Assembly: GCA_902544085.1 (NCBI GenBank)
Contig: CACCAP010000001.1
Span: forward strand, 62,001-126,000
Direction: 5' to 3'
DNA length: 64,000 nt
Source: an uncultured Bacteroidota bacterium
GTDB lineage: Bacteria; Bacteroidota; Bacteroidia; Flavobacteriales; Flavobacteriaceae
Of this stretch, positions 10,799 through 19,337 are shown one piece after another. The position numbers and the translations under genes were made by a program. Under the pieces are notes generated by a model. The model searched no databases. It had not been told where the DNA came from and saw only the letters and a list, made by a program, of their open reading frames with translations. Each line of letters begins with the position of its first letter. Position 1 is the first letter of the stretch.

Positions 10799-12374
10799 CA
10801 ATATCCTTGTTTAAAGTGTTCTTTAAGATCATCAACATAACCGTACCCAAAAATACGATAGCAAATGAATATAGAGAAGATCTAGCTAACATTTCTTCAA
10901 CTGCAAATTCATAAGTTTGGGTTGCTAGTGTATCAAAATTAAAAGGTCGTAATATTAGAGTAAGTGGCAAATCTTTCATGATATCTACAAAGCACAATAA
11001 GAATGCAATTATTATTGCTGGACGATTAATTGGAATGTAGATTTTATTTAAAATCTTCACGGTTTTTAAACCTAAACTTTTGGCTGTTTGATCAATAGAT
11101 TCAGGTTGCTTTTCAAAGCTAGATTTAATTGGTGAAATGCCCACAGCCATGTACCTTACTACATATGCATATATTAGAACCAAAAATGATCCAATCATCA
11201 AAACATCTAACTTGGTGCCAACAACAGTAAAAAACATTATAAAAGCTATACCGATAACTGCACCAGGCATGGCATAACTTAAAGAAACTGCGTCACCTAA
11301 TATTTTGTTTAAACGAGTTTTAGACATCCTGTTTATGAATTGAATTATTACAGATAAAACAATAATAAAAAAACTTGCTGTAAGGGCAACAAAAACAGTA
11401 TTTCCTGTTAGATTTAAGACATCAAAGAAATCATGATTAAATGATTTATTAAAAATGTTTTTTAGCATGTGAAAAATTGGAACTACAAATCCAAAAACAA
11501 TTGGAACCAAGCAAACAAAATTTAATATGATATATTTTATTGTTGAATTTGGAAAATATGTTCTTACGCCAGAATTTATTGCATAGTTGAATTTGTACTT
11601 ACTATTAACGTATCTCTCTAAAATGAAAAATGATGCTACAATAATAAATAAAAAGACTGCAAGTAAAGATGCTGTTTTTATATCAACCATCGGTCCCCAA
11701 GCTCTAAATATCCCGCTTGTATATGTATTTACTCCAAAATAATTCACAGCTCCGTATTCATTTAAAACTTCCATTACAATTAAAAAAAGTCCTGAAAAAA
11801 TTGCTGCTCTTGAAATTGGTATCACGATTTTAAAAAATGTCGAAAATTCAGATAAACCCAAAGTTTTAGATAAATTGATATAGGATGTTCCAATTCTAGC
11901 AAAAGCAATCCTACATGTTGTATAGACGTAAGGGTACAACGATAACGAGAGAAGAACAGAGAGGAACTCAATCTGTAAATAATCAACATTAATTATTTCA
12001 GCAAATTTTGGTGAATAGTTTCTAAAAAAAGTTTGAACCGGTCCTGTATAACTTACAATATCACTATAAGTAAAAGCCATAATGTAAGTAGGAATAGCTA
12101 AGGGCAAGTATAACAGAAGATCATATACTTTTCTCAACTTAAAATCTGTTGTACTAACAAACCAAGCTGGTAAAACCCCAAAAATCAATGAAAAAAAGAT
12201 GGTCATTAAAACAAGTTTAATTGTATTTAATGAATAATCAATTAGTAGATAATCCCACAAATAATTGAAATTATCCAAATCGATTCCGCTGATACTAAAT
12301 ATGAGTGAAACTATAGGAATAGTTAAAAATATAGTAATCAGTGATAAGACAACTAATTTCTTTTTTGAACCCAA
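10788..12374 (-). CDS. Fe(III) ABC transporter permease, two fused membrane domains (FbpB type)
   Basis: This 528-residue inner-membrane permease has about twelve hydrophobic segments in two repeated BPD_transp_1 halves. Each half has an EAA-like loop (about residues 165-190, KTLGLSEFSTFFKIVIPIS, and about 430-450, KSLGLKTVKILNKIYIPI). That double-domain form is typical of FbpB/ThiP-type importers. The only plausible start is TTG, 12 nt after the binding-protein gene. It overlaps the ATPase gene by 11 nt. Substrate assignment rests on the neighbouring FbpA-like protein. Confidence 0.9.
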   Translation of the reverse strand: MGSKKKLVVLSLITIFLTIPIVSLIFSISGIDLDNFNYLWDYLLIDYSLNTIKLVLMTIFFSLIFGVLPAWFVSTTDFKLRKVYDLLLYLPLAIPTYIMAFTYSDIVSYTGPVQTFFRNYSPKFAEIINVDYLQIEFLSVLLSLSLYPYVYTTCRIAFARIGTSYINLSKTLGLSEFSTFFKIVIPISRAAIFSGLFLIVMEVLNEYGAVNYFGVNTYTSGIFRAWGPMVDIKTASLLAVFLFIIVASFFILERYVNSKYKFNYAINSGVRTYFPNSTIKYIILNFVCLVPIVFGFVVPIFHMLKNIFNKSFNHDFFDVLNLTGNTVFVALTASFFIIVLSVIIQFINRMSKTRLNKILGDAVSLSYAMPGAVIGIAFIMFFTVVGTKLDVLMIGSFLVLIYAYVVRYMAVGISPIKSSFEKQPESIDQTAKSLGLKTVKILNKIYIPINRPAIIIAFLLCFVDIMKDLPLTLILRPFNFDTLATQTYEFAVEEMLARSSLYSFAIVFLGTVMLMILKNTLNKDIDVS

Positions 12375-12386
12375 TTTAAATTTAAT

Positions 12387-13409
12387 TTATTTCCAGCCGG
12401 ACTTATCAAATATACGAATTGCCTTGTCTCTTTCAGAGCCCAATATGTTCAGGTCTAAGTCATCCATTTTGAATTCACCCCATTCTTTAACAATATCGTT
12501 TGGACTAATTGAAGGATTAACTGAATACTCATATGTATTATTGACATATGTTTTTTGAGCTTCATCTGATTGCAAATATTTAATCAATTTGATTGCGTTT
12601 TCTTTATTTTTTGAATTTTTTGTTAATGCAACCCCAGAAACATTAATATGAGCTCCTCTTTGATCTTCTCCCTGATTAGGAAAAAAAACAGAAACAGATT
12701 TTCCAGCATTTAGTTCTTCTTCATTTTTTGATGACAATAAGAGTCCTATGTAGTATGAGTTCACGATTGCTACATCACCTTGTCCAGCAGCGATAGCTTT
12801 TACTTGATCTCTATCATTTCCTTTTGGATTTCTTGCAAAATTTTTAACAATTGCGTCTGACCATTTTTGAGTTTCCTCAGCACCAAGATTTGCAACGAGT
12901 GATGACATCAAAGCTTGATTGTAGGAATTTGACGATGATCTGACTAAAATTCTATTCTTCCATCTCTCATCAGCCAAATCTTCATAAGTTGATAACTCAC
13001 TTTTATTTACCCTATCATTGCTGTAAACCAAAATTCTAGATCTGTATGTGACAGGGGTCCAAAAGTTATTTTTATCCAACATAGATGGATATATGTTTGG
13101 ATTAATTATATCACTATTAATTTTTTGTAAAAGCCCCATGTTTCCGGCTTGCCATAATTTACCTACATCAACAGTTACAAATAGATCAGCTTGGGTTTTA
13201 TCACCCTCGTTTTTGAGTCTTTGTATTAACTCGTCAGCATTTGCTTTTGTTACATTTACTTTTATACCTGTCAATTTTGTAAAGTTTTCATATTGTAATT
13301 CATCCACTGCATAGTGTCTTTGACTGTAAAGATTAACCTCTTCAACCTCCCTGCTAGATTCGCAAGAAAAAAAGATCGCTATAAATATTAGGTAGGTTAT
13401 TTTTTTCAT
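12387..13409 (-). CDS. Fe(III)-binding periplasmic lipoprotein (FbpA/FutA type)
   Basis: This 340-residue substrate-binding protein starts at ATG 13409 (MKKITYLIFIAIFF). A GTG 15 nt earlier is less likely. The lipobox FFSC gives a lipid-anchored protein. It has LYSQRHY near the start of the mature domain and NSYYIG at about residue 220, the tandem-Tyr iron ligands of FbpA/FutA proteins. It delivers ferric iron to the permease. The gene leads the operon and diverges from a TonB receptor across an operator-like palindrome, which fits iron control. Confidence 0.9.
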   Translation of the reverse strand: MKKITYLIFIAIFFSCESSREVEEVNLYSQRHYAVDELQYENFTKLTGIKVNVTKANADELIQRLKNEGDKTQADLFVTVDVGKLWQAGNMGLLQKINSDIINPNIYPSMLDKNNFWTPVTYRSRILVYSNDRVNKSELSTYEDLADERWKNRILVRSSSNSYNQALMSSLVANLGAEETQKWSDAIVKNFARNPKGNDRDQVKAIAAGQGDVAIVNSYYIGLLLSSKNEEELNAGKSVSVFFPNQGEDQRGAHINVSGVALTKNSKNKENAIKLIKYLQSDEAQKTYVNNTYEYSVNPSISPNDIVKEWGEFKMDDLDLNILGSERDKAIRIFDKSGWK

Positions 13410-13461
13410 AAAAAAGTTTGGCACGAAATTAAAAAAATGAGTTAAAAAGAAAAAATTATTT

Positions 13462-13484
13462 TTATTTAGACTAAATCTAAATAA
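13462..13484. promoter_or_regulatory. operator-like palindrome between iron ABC operon and TonB receptor
   Basis: This is a perfect 9-bp inverted repeat, TTATTTAGA-N5-TCTAAATAA, whose centre again reads TTTAGACTAAA. It sits 53 nt from fbpA-like and 53 nt from the receptor gene, and just upstream of the receptor's -7 box where a repressor would block it. Length and symmetry resemble DtxR/Fur-family sites, though the regulator is not in the window. The same left half-site recurs twice upstream of hemA. Confidence 0.65.
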
Positions 13485-13489
13485 TTTAT

Positions 13490-13497
13490 TATGTTTG
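13490..13497 (+). promoter_or_regulatory. predicted -7 promoter box for the TonB receptor
   Basis: The sequence TATGTTTG matches TAnnTTTG exactly and lies 40 nt before the receptor ATG. The region where the -33 element should be overlaps the palindrome at 13462-13484. Confidence 0.55.
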
Positions 13498-13537
13498 CAT
13501 CGAATTAATGTAGAGCTAGAAAATTAATACATAAATT

Positions 13538-15724
13538 ATGAAACACTACATTTACACCCTAGCCCTTATAATCTGCCTAAATTTAAATTCTCAAGAACCA
13601 AAACAAATTAACGACTCAATTATTCCACTTGATGAAGTTATAATCAAAGGAAATACTATTTTAGGAAATAAATTTGTTGCCAAGAATCGTACTGGAGCAG
13701 CATATTATCTCTCAACAGAAGAACTTGCTCAATTCGACTATACAGATATTAACAGAGCCTTAAGTAAAATTTCTGGTATTAACTTTTATGAAGAGGATGG
13801 TTTTGGTCTTCGACCTAATATCAGCATTAGAGGAACCTCCCCGGAAAGGAGCTCAAAAATAGCTATTATGGAAGATGGTATATTAATATCGCCAGCACCA
13901 TACAGTGCATCATCAGCATATTATTTTCCATCAGTTGCCAGAATGCAAGCTATCGAAGTATTAAAAGGGAGTAGCCAAATACAATACGGACCTTACACAA
14001 CAGGTGGTGCAATCAATTTTGTTTCTACTGAAATACCAGAAAAATTTCGAGGTAAGATTAGCACAAGTTTTGGAAGCTTCAAGACAGGTCAAACACATGC
14101 AACCATTGGAAATGACTCAGAAAAATTTGGATATATGTTTGAAATTTTAAATTATAATTCAGATGGATTTAAAAGCCTGAATGATGATTTGAACACAGGT
14201 TTCGATATTAATGAAATAACATCTAAAATTAAATTTGTTCCCAAAACCCCTAATATGGATCAAAGCTTCGAGCTTAAATTCCATACATATAATGAAATAT
14301 CAAATGAAACATATTTGGGATTAACTGAAACTGACTTTCAAAAAAATCCTTATTTACGTTATCCTGGTTCGGAAAAAGATAAAATGAGTGCAGAACACAA
14401 ACAGTATGTTCTCACGCACGAACTTTTTGTTAATGAAAAAATCAAAATTACTTCTAATTTCTATGAAAATAGGTTTAAAAGAAATTGGTACAAACTTGAT
14501 GATGTAGTACATGACAACAATTCACAAAAAATTTCCAAAGTTATTTCAAATCCTTCCCAATTTTCAGAACATCTAAAAATTTTAAGTGGTGAACTAGATT
14601 ATGAAAATGCACTGAAGGTTAAAGCAAACAACAGAGAATATATTTCTAGAGGAATTCAAACAAAAATTGATTATCACTGGTATGGTAAAAATGAGTCATT
14701 TAATGATTTAGAATTAGGCATAAGAATTCACTATGATGAGGAAGACAGGTTTCAGTGGGAAGATATTTACAACATTAATAATGGATTTATGGCACTAGAA
14801 AGTTATGGCGAAAAGGGATCTCAAGGTAATAGAATTAGTTTTGCTAATTCATTTGCATCTTATATCATGTATAAGTATAAATTTAAAGGCTTAACCATAT
14901 CCCCTGGCTTAAGATATGAGTCAATCAAGCTGGGAAGAGATGACTTTGGTAAATCAAATCCTCTTAGAAACATTGAAAATCTTTCAACACGAGAAAATAA
15001 GGTTTCAGTACTTATTCCAGGTGTAGGTTTCAACTACACATTTAGCAATAATTTATCTGTTTTTGGTGGAATTCATAAAGGCTATTCGCCACCAGGTAGC
15101 TCTGATGGCCAAAAAGCAGAGGAAAGTGTTAATTCTGAATTAGGAATAAGGTTTTCTACAAAAAAATTAAATGGTGAGATTATAGCTTATAGAAATGATT
15201 ATAGCAATTTGTTAGGCAATGACTTAGCAGCAACCGGTGGATTTGGTGAAATGGATCCCTTCAATGCTGGTAAAGCTTTAGTTAATGGTTTTGAAGTACT
15301 GTTAAATACCTCGATTTCAAAATATATTCCGATTTCCTTTTCATACACTCTAACAGATGCAAAATTTTTAACAAGCTTTGGCAGTACACAAGATATTTGG
15401 GGTGAGGTCAATAATGGTGATCAAATACCTTACATTCCTAAACATCAGTTCAGCTCTAGTTTAAGTTACAGGATTTCTAAACTTGATATTAACTTAAACG
15501 CAAGTTACAATGGAAAATTTTCCACACTGGCAAATGGAACAGAAGAAATAAGCTCATATTTAATATTGGATTTATCTATGAAATATAGAATCAAAAAAGA
15601 CATATTCTTAAAATCAAAAATTCTTAATCTTTTAGATAAAAAATATGCAGTTTCAAAAGCTCCAGCAGGTTTAAGACCTGGTCATCCATTTGGAGTTTAT
15701 ACAGGGATTGAATATAAATTTTAA
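13538..15724 (+). CDS. TonB-dependent outer-membrane receptor (FecA-like iron/siderophore uptake)
   Basis: This 728-residue protein has a signal peptide ending NLNSQ and a TonB-box-like stretch PLDEVIIKG. The plug domain runs to about residue 165 and contains RPNISIRGTSPERSSKI and EVLKGSSQIQYGPYTTGGAI. A beta-barrel with alternating aromatic strands ends in a terminal Phe (IEYKF), as expected for BAM insertion. It lacks the N-terminal signalling or carboxypeptidase-like domain of longer receptors. The plug sequence resembles ferric-citrate/siderophore receptors. Divergent placement from the Fe(III) ABC importer supports an iron substrate, but the exact ligand is unknown. Confidence 0.92.
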   Translation: MKHYIYTLALIICLNLNSQEPKQINDSIIPLDEVIIKGNTILGNKFVAKNRTGAAYYLSTEELAQFDYTDINRALSKISGINFYEEDGFGLRPNISIRGTSPERSSKIAIMEDGILISPAPYSASSAYYFPSVARMQAIEVLKGSSQIQYGPYTTGGAINFVSTEIPEKFRGKISTSFGSFKTGQTHATIGNDSEKFGYMFEILNYNSDGFKSLNDDLNTGFDINEITSKIKFVPKTPNMDQSFELKFHTYNEISNETYLGLTETDFQKNPYLRYPGSEKDKMSAEHKQYVLTHELFVNEKIKITSNFYENRFKRNWYKLDDVVHDNNSQKISKVISNPSQFSEHLKILSGELDYENALKVKANNREYISRGIQTKIDYHWYGKNESFNDLELGIRIHYDEEDRFQWEDIYNINNGFMALESYGEKGSQGNRISFANSFASYIMYKYKFKGLTISPGLRYESIKLGRDDFGKSNPLRNIENLSTRENKVSVLIPGVGFNYTFSNNLSVFGGIHKGYSPPGSSDGQKAEESVNSELGIRFSTKKLNGEIIAYRNDYSNLLGNDLAATGGFGEMDPFNAGKALVNGFEVLLNTSISKYIPISFSYTLTDAKFLTSFGSTQDIWGEVNNGDQIPYIPKHQFSSSLSYRISKLDINLNASYNGKFSTLANGTEEISSYLILDLSMKYRIKKDIFLKSKILNLLDKKYAVSKAPAGLRPGHPFGVYTGIEYKF

Positions 15725-15741
15725 AAAATAGCTAAAAACTT

Positions 15742-15749
15742 TAATTTTG
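15742..15749 (+). promoter_or_regulatory. predicted -7 promoter box for the DCC-family gene
   Basis: The sequence TAATTTTG matches TAnnTTTG exactly and lies 17 nt before the ATG of the thiol-disulfide oxidoreductase-like gene, in the 42-nt gap after the TonB receptor. Confidence 0.4.
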
Positions 15750-15766
15750 TCTCTATCATTTAGATA

Positions 15767-16141
15767 ATGGGCAAAAAAGAGATTATAATTGTTGACGGTA
15801 AATGTGTATTATGTAATTCTATCACAAAATGGCTTATAAAAAAAGATAAAAATAAAATCTTTGAGATAGCCAGTTTAGAAAGTGAGTATATCAAAAAAAA
15901 CTTTCAAAATATATATAATGTTGATTCCGTAGCAGTGGTAGATTCTTTTGGAAATGTTTTTCAAAAAAGCTTGGCGATATTGTATATTTTAAAAAAAATA
16001 AATAAACTATTTTGGATACAAATACTAATAAAACTCCTACCGTTATTTCTTACAAACTTTTTTTACGATCTAGTTGCTAAGACTAGACATAAAATATTTG
16101 GGAAGTATGATCAATGTATGATTAGTAATAATGATATTTAA
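15767..16141 (+). CDS. DCC-family (DUF393) thiol-disulfide oxidoreductase-like protein
   Basis: This 124-residue protein opens with VDGKCVLCNSITKWLIKKD, the DxxCxxC signature of the DCC/YuxK family, predicted to be a thioredoxin-like redox protein. The C-terminal half is hydrophobic and basic (LWIQILIKLLPLFLTNFFYDLVA), which suggests membrane association, and ends KTRHKIFGKYDQC. It follows the TonB receptor by 42 nt and precedes a hairpin. The substrate is unknown. Confidence 0.85.
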   Translation: MGKKEIIIVDGKCVLCNSITKWLIKKDKNKIFEIASLESEYIKKNFQNIYNVDSVAVVDSFGNVFQKSLAILYILKKINKLFWIQILIKLLPLFLTNFFYDLVAKTRHKIFGKYDQCMISNNDI

Positions 16142-16165
16142 ATTTTGTTGTCAACATAAATTAAA

Positions 16166-16199
16166 GAAACCCAAAAAAAATATATATTTTTTGAGTTTC
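16166..16199. terminator. palindromic hairpin after the DCC gene, candidate terminator
   Basis: GAAAC-C-CAAAAAA on the left pairs with TTTTTTG-a-GTTTC on the right around an AT-rich loop, an almost complete 13-bp stem starting 25 nt after the DCC stop codon. It would separate the iron-receptor unit from the heme operon. It is the only strong terminator-like hairpin I could see in the window. The stem is A/T rich, so strength is uncertain. Confidence 0.5.
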
Positions 16200-16241
16200 T
16201 TCGCTGTGAGCTAGAATAAAATTATAATAATTCGATATTTA

Positions 16242-16264
16242 TTATTTAGAACTATTATAAATAA
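16242..16264. promoter_or_regulatory. operator-like half-palindrome upstream of hemA, copy 1
   Basis: TTATTTAGA-N5-TATAAATAA has the same architecture as the perfect palindrome at 13462-13484, with an identical left arm and one mismatch in the right arm. It lies in the 287-nt hemA leader/promoter gap. The likely reading is a binding site for the same regulator. Confidence 0.5.
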
Positions 16265-16316
16265 AGACAAAATTTATTTTTTTAAAAACAAAAAAAAATA
16301 AAATAGGTGTATTTTA

Positions 16317-16339
16317 TTATTTAGAATGATTATATATTA
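16317..16339. promoter_or_regulatory. operator-like half-palindrome upstream of hemA, copy 2
   Basis: TTATTTAGA-N5-TATATATTA lies exactly 75 nt after copy 1. The left arm is identical and the right arm matches 6 of 9. The two copies form a direct repeat (TATTATTTAGAA, two variable bases, then ATTATA). Confidence 0.4.
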
Positions 16340-16359
16340 GGTATTAATTCATATACCTA
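16338..16359. repeat. inverted repeat TAGGTAT / ATACCTA upstream of hemA
   Basis: A perfect 7-bp inverted repeat with an 8-nt spacer lies about 70 nt before the hemA start. It could be a second operator or an RNA hairpin in the leader. The rest of the 16142-16428 gap is A/T-rich and holds no gene that I can support. Confidence 0.4.
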
Positions 16360-16428
16360 TATTTTTAGAACCTCTTGCGTTATTTTTACAACTCATCAGT
16401 GAAGAAATTTGCCACGTAAATATTAGAA

Positions 16429-17691
16429 TTGGTAGGTTTAATAAGCATCAATTACAAAATAGCTCCACTCAATATTAGAGAACGATTTTTCTTTGACAAT
16501 TCTGAAAAATTAGTTTTTCATAACCACTTAAGAAAAGAGCTTGACATTGAGGGTCTTATGATTATTTCTACTTGTAATAGAACAGAAATTTATTTTGAAT
16601 TTGAAAACCATATTGGACAAGAAAATAAGTTTCTTCATTCAGTTGTTAAAGAACTGGTAGTATTTAAAAAATACAAAGACAGCTTATCCCCTCACCTAAA
16701 CAACTTAACCGGATCATATAAGGTTGCCAATCACTTATTCAGACTTGTTTCAGGGCTCGAATCCATGATAATCGGTGAATTTCAGATTGTTGAACAACTT
16801 AAAGACGCATATTATTTTTCAAAAAAACACAAAATGCTCGGTCCAATTTTGGGTAGAATGATACAAAAATCACTTGAAACAGGTAAGTACATTAGAACAA
16901 ATACTGAAATTGGAAGAGGTGCAGTTTCGGTCAGTTATGCAGCTGTGGAACAAATCACTAATAATTATGACCTCAAAAATGCAAAATTTTTGTGTGTAGG
17001 TTTGGGAGAAACATCGAAACTTTCGATAAGACATCTTCACCAAAAAGGAATTAAAAAAATTAAAATTACGAATAGAACGAAAAGTAAATTAAATGCGTTT
17101 TGTAAAGAATTAAGTTATGAATCAATTCTGTTTGAAGACTATAAAAAAGAAATTTTAAATTCTGATGTTGTAATCTTTTCAACAGGCTCAAAAAGTCCAC
17201 TATTGACTAAAAAAGACATAGAACAAAAAATTAAAAAAAGAAAGAACAAACTTTTGTTAGTTGATCTATCAGTTCCTAGAAATTTATCTCATGATTTGGA
17301 AGAGGTAAATAATATTGAAATAATTAATATTGATAACCTAAAAGATACTGTTAATGAGAATTACAAAAAAAGAAAAGCAGAGGTTATAAAAGCTGAACTT
17401 TACATTGAAGAGTTTCTAGTCGAATTTGATGATTGGACAAACACAAGATTACTTAGGCCATCGATTCTTTCTCTAAAAAAACAAGTCAGAGAATTATTTC
17501 TTAATGAAACTATTTCAAATATTAAAAGTTTGTCAGAAAATACTGCTAGCAAAGACTTAAGTTTAAAACTATCAAAAGCATATGATAAATTTTCTGACAA
17601 TTTGGTTAAAAAAATAAAGAAAGCAAGTGATAACGGAAAAGATGAAAAAGCCATCGAGATAATTAATCAAATTTTTCTAGATGAAAAATAA
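16429..17691 (+). CDS. hemA: glutamyl-tRNA reductase
   Basis: This 420-residue enzyme reduces glutamyl-tRNA(Glu) to glutamate-1-semialdehyde with NADPH, the first step of C5-pathway tetrapyrrole synthesis. It has the catalytic-Cys motif STCNRTEIYF near residue 49, SGLESMIIGEFQIVEQ near 106, GRGAVSVSYAAVE near 163, and a Rossmann VGLGETSKL near 189. The C-terminal dimerisation helix is present. The start must be TTG: a stop lies 12 nt upstream in frame and no ATG or GTG intervenes. It is the first gene of a nine-gene heme operon and overlaps hemC by 11 nt. Confidence 0.95.
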   Translation: MVGLISINYKIAPLNIRERFFFDNSEKLVFHNHLRKELDIEGLMIISTCNRTEIYFEFENHIGQENKFLHSVVKELVVFKKYKDSLSPHLNNLTGSYKVANHLFRLVSGLESMIIGEFQIVEQLKDAYYFSKKHKMLGPILGRMIQKSLETGKYIRTNTEIGRGAVSVSYAAVEQITNNYDLKNAKFLCVGLGETSKLSIRHLHQKGIKKIKITNRTKSKLNAFCKELSYESILFEDYKKEILNSDVVIFSTGSKSPLLTKKDIEQKIKKRKNKLLLVDLSVPRNLSHDLEEVNNIEIINIDNLKDTVNENYKKRKAEVIKAELYIEEFLVEFDDWTNTRLLRPSILSLKKQVRELFLNETISNIKSLSENTASKDLSLKLSKAYDKFSDNLVKKIKKASDNGKDEKAIEIINQIFLDEK

Positions 17692-18613
17692 ATTTATTAT
17701 AGGCACCAGAACAAGCAAACTTGCTCTCTTTCAAACAAACAAAGTTATTCTTGAGCTAAAAAAAAACTTTAAAAATTTCCATTTTGAAATAAAGGAAATT
17801 AAAACCAAAGGAGATATTTTACTAAATCAGACTCTTGACAGAAATTTGGATAAAGGATTTTTTGTTAATGAAATACAAAAACTCCTAATAGAACAAAAAA
17901 TTGACATTGCAGTGCATAGCTTAAAGGATTTACCCGTCGAAAATGATGATAGTTTAAAAATTTCAGCAATTTTGAAACGAGACAACCCTCAAGATGTCTT
18001 TTTAAGTAAAAGCAAAAAAAAACTAAACTCATTTAGTAAAGATCAGGTTATTGGAACCACCTCACTTCGCAGAAAAGCACAACTTCTGAAAATCAATCCT
18101 AACCTCACAATAAAAGATGTCCGAGGGAATGTAGATACAAGAATAAAAAAAATGTTAAATGGTGAGTTTGACGGCTTGGTGATGGCTGCTGCAGGAATCG
18201 AAAGACTCAATTTGAATAATCATATCACAGAATATTTTAAGCATGATATTTTTTTAAATGCACCAGGTCAAGGTGCAATTGCTGTGGAACACTCTGTATA
18301 TAATCACAAAGCAGAAGATATTGTTAAAAAAATAAATGACAGCAATTCCATGCTATGTGTCAATCATGAAAGAAACTTTATGAAGGCTATGGGAGGTGGT
18401 TGTAATTATCCAATTGGAGCATATTCATATTTTGAGGGTGAAAACCTAAATTTAGAAGGAATTATTTTATCTCTTGATGGAAAACAGTATGTAAGAGAAC
18501 ATGTATCTACTAAAAATTTCAACAATGACTTAAGTAAAGAACTTGCAGAAAAATTTTTCAAAAGGAATGTGGATCAAATTATTAATAAAATCGACAGTGA
18601 AATCAACAAATAA
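17681..18613 (+). CDS. hemC: hydroxymethylbilane synthase (porphobilinogen deaminase)
   Basis: This 310-residue cytoplasmic enzyme polymerises four porphobilinogens. Seen motifs are the N-terminal IGTRTSKLALFQTN, AVHSLKDLPV near residue 80, GTTSLRRKAQL near 126, VRGNVDTRI near 147, and GGGCNYPIGA near 234, whose Cys carries the dipyrromethane cofactor. It starts inside the last codons of hemA (11-nt overlap), a sign of translational coupling. Confidence 0.96.
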   Translation: MKNKFIIGTRTSKLALFQTNKVILELKKNFKNFHFEIKEIKTKGDILLNQTLDRNLDKGFFVNEIQKLLIEQKIDIAVHSLKDLPVENDDSLKISAILKRDNPQDVFLSKSKKKLNSFSKDQVIGTTSLRRKAQLLKINPNLTIKDVRGNVDTRIKKMLNGEFDGLVMAAAGIERLNLNNHITEYFKHDIFLNAPGQGAIAVEHSVYNHKAEDIVKKINDSNSMLCVNHERNFMKAMGGGCNYPIGAYSYFEGENLNLEGIILSLDGKQYVREHVSTKNFNNDLSKELAEKFFKRNVDQIINKIDSEINK

Positions 18614-19337
18614 TATAAATGTGGTATTAACTAATGAGCATGTTGAATCTGGATTTAAAAGTCTTGAAGACAATGGATTAAATATTTTTCATTTTCCGAT
18701 GATTCGAACAAAACCTATCTTAAACATCACAAAAATAGATCTTGATCAAATTGATTGCATAATATTTGTATCAAAAAATGGCGTGAAGTATTTTTTTGAA
18801 GACAGCAACTCTAAAAAATTTAATTTATCAAAAAAGTTTTTTATCTGCATAGGTGAAAAAACTTCAAAAAAGTTAATTGAGATGGGATATGATCCAAGTT
18901 ATACATGTTCGAGAAATTATGCCGCAGAAATGTCTAAGGAATTAAAAAAAAATAATATTCTAATCTCAAAAAATTCTCTTTTAATTCAAGGAAATTTATC
19001 TAATCCTTCATTGTATAATTCTTTATCAAAATTTTGCAAAATCCAGAGAAAGGTTTACTATGAAACCATTAAAACTGTTGATGAAAATAAAGAAATTAAT
19101 GCGCTAGCAAGTAAATCCAAACCGTATGTTATTTTCACCAGTCCATCAGCTTTTGATGCATTCAGTGAAATATACGATCCAAATAATTTTTTTATAATAA
19201 GTATTGGAAAAACCACCTCTGCAACAATTTATGATAAAGGATACAAACCAGAACTTACCTCAAAAATGCAATCCTACGAGGGAATAAGTAAATCTTTTTT
19301 AAAATTTTTAAAAAGCTACAATTATGAAATTTCCTGA
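18597..19337 (+). CDS. hemD: uroporphyrinogen-III synthase
   Basis: This is a two-lobed HemD-family protein of about 246 residues that cyclises and inverts ring D of hydroxymethylbilane. The family is poorly conserved. Visible support is VVLTNEHVESGFKSLEDNG followed by FPMIRTKPI, CIIFVSKNGVKYFF, IGEKTSKKL and YVIFTSPSAFDAF, plus position between hemC and hemB. I chose the GTG at 18597 because it gives a normal N-terminus. ATGs at 18543 and 18567 would add 10-18 atypical residues that overlap hemC more deeply. It overlaps hemB by 14 nt. Confidence 0.85.
   Translation: MKSTNNINVVLTNEHVESGFKSLEDNGLNIFHFPMIRTKPILNITKIDLDQIDCIIFVSKNGVKYFFEDSNSKKFNLSKKFFICIGEKTSKKLIEMGYDPSYTCSRNYAAEMSKELKKNNILISKNSLLIQGNLSNPSLYNSLSKFCKIQRKVYYETIKTVDENKEINALASKSKPYVIFTSPSAFDAFSEIYDPNNFFIISIGKTTSATIYDKGYKPELTSKMQSYEGISKSFLKFLKSYNYEIS

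Noticed and set aside
16261-16316. Homopolymer-rich A/T stretch upstream of hemA as an origin or attachment site
   Set aside because: There are no DnaA-box clusters, integrase or flanking repeats; it is ordinary A/T-rich intergenic DNA apart from the operator-like units.
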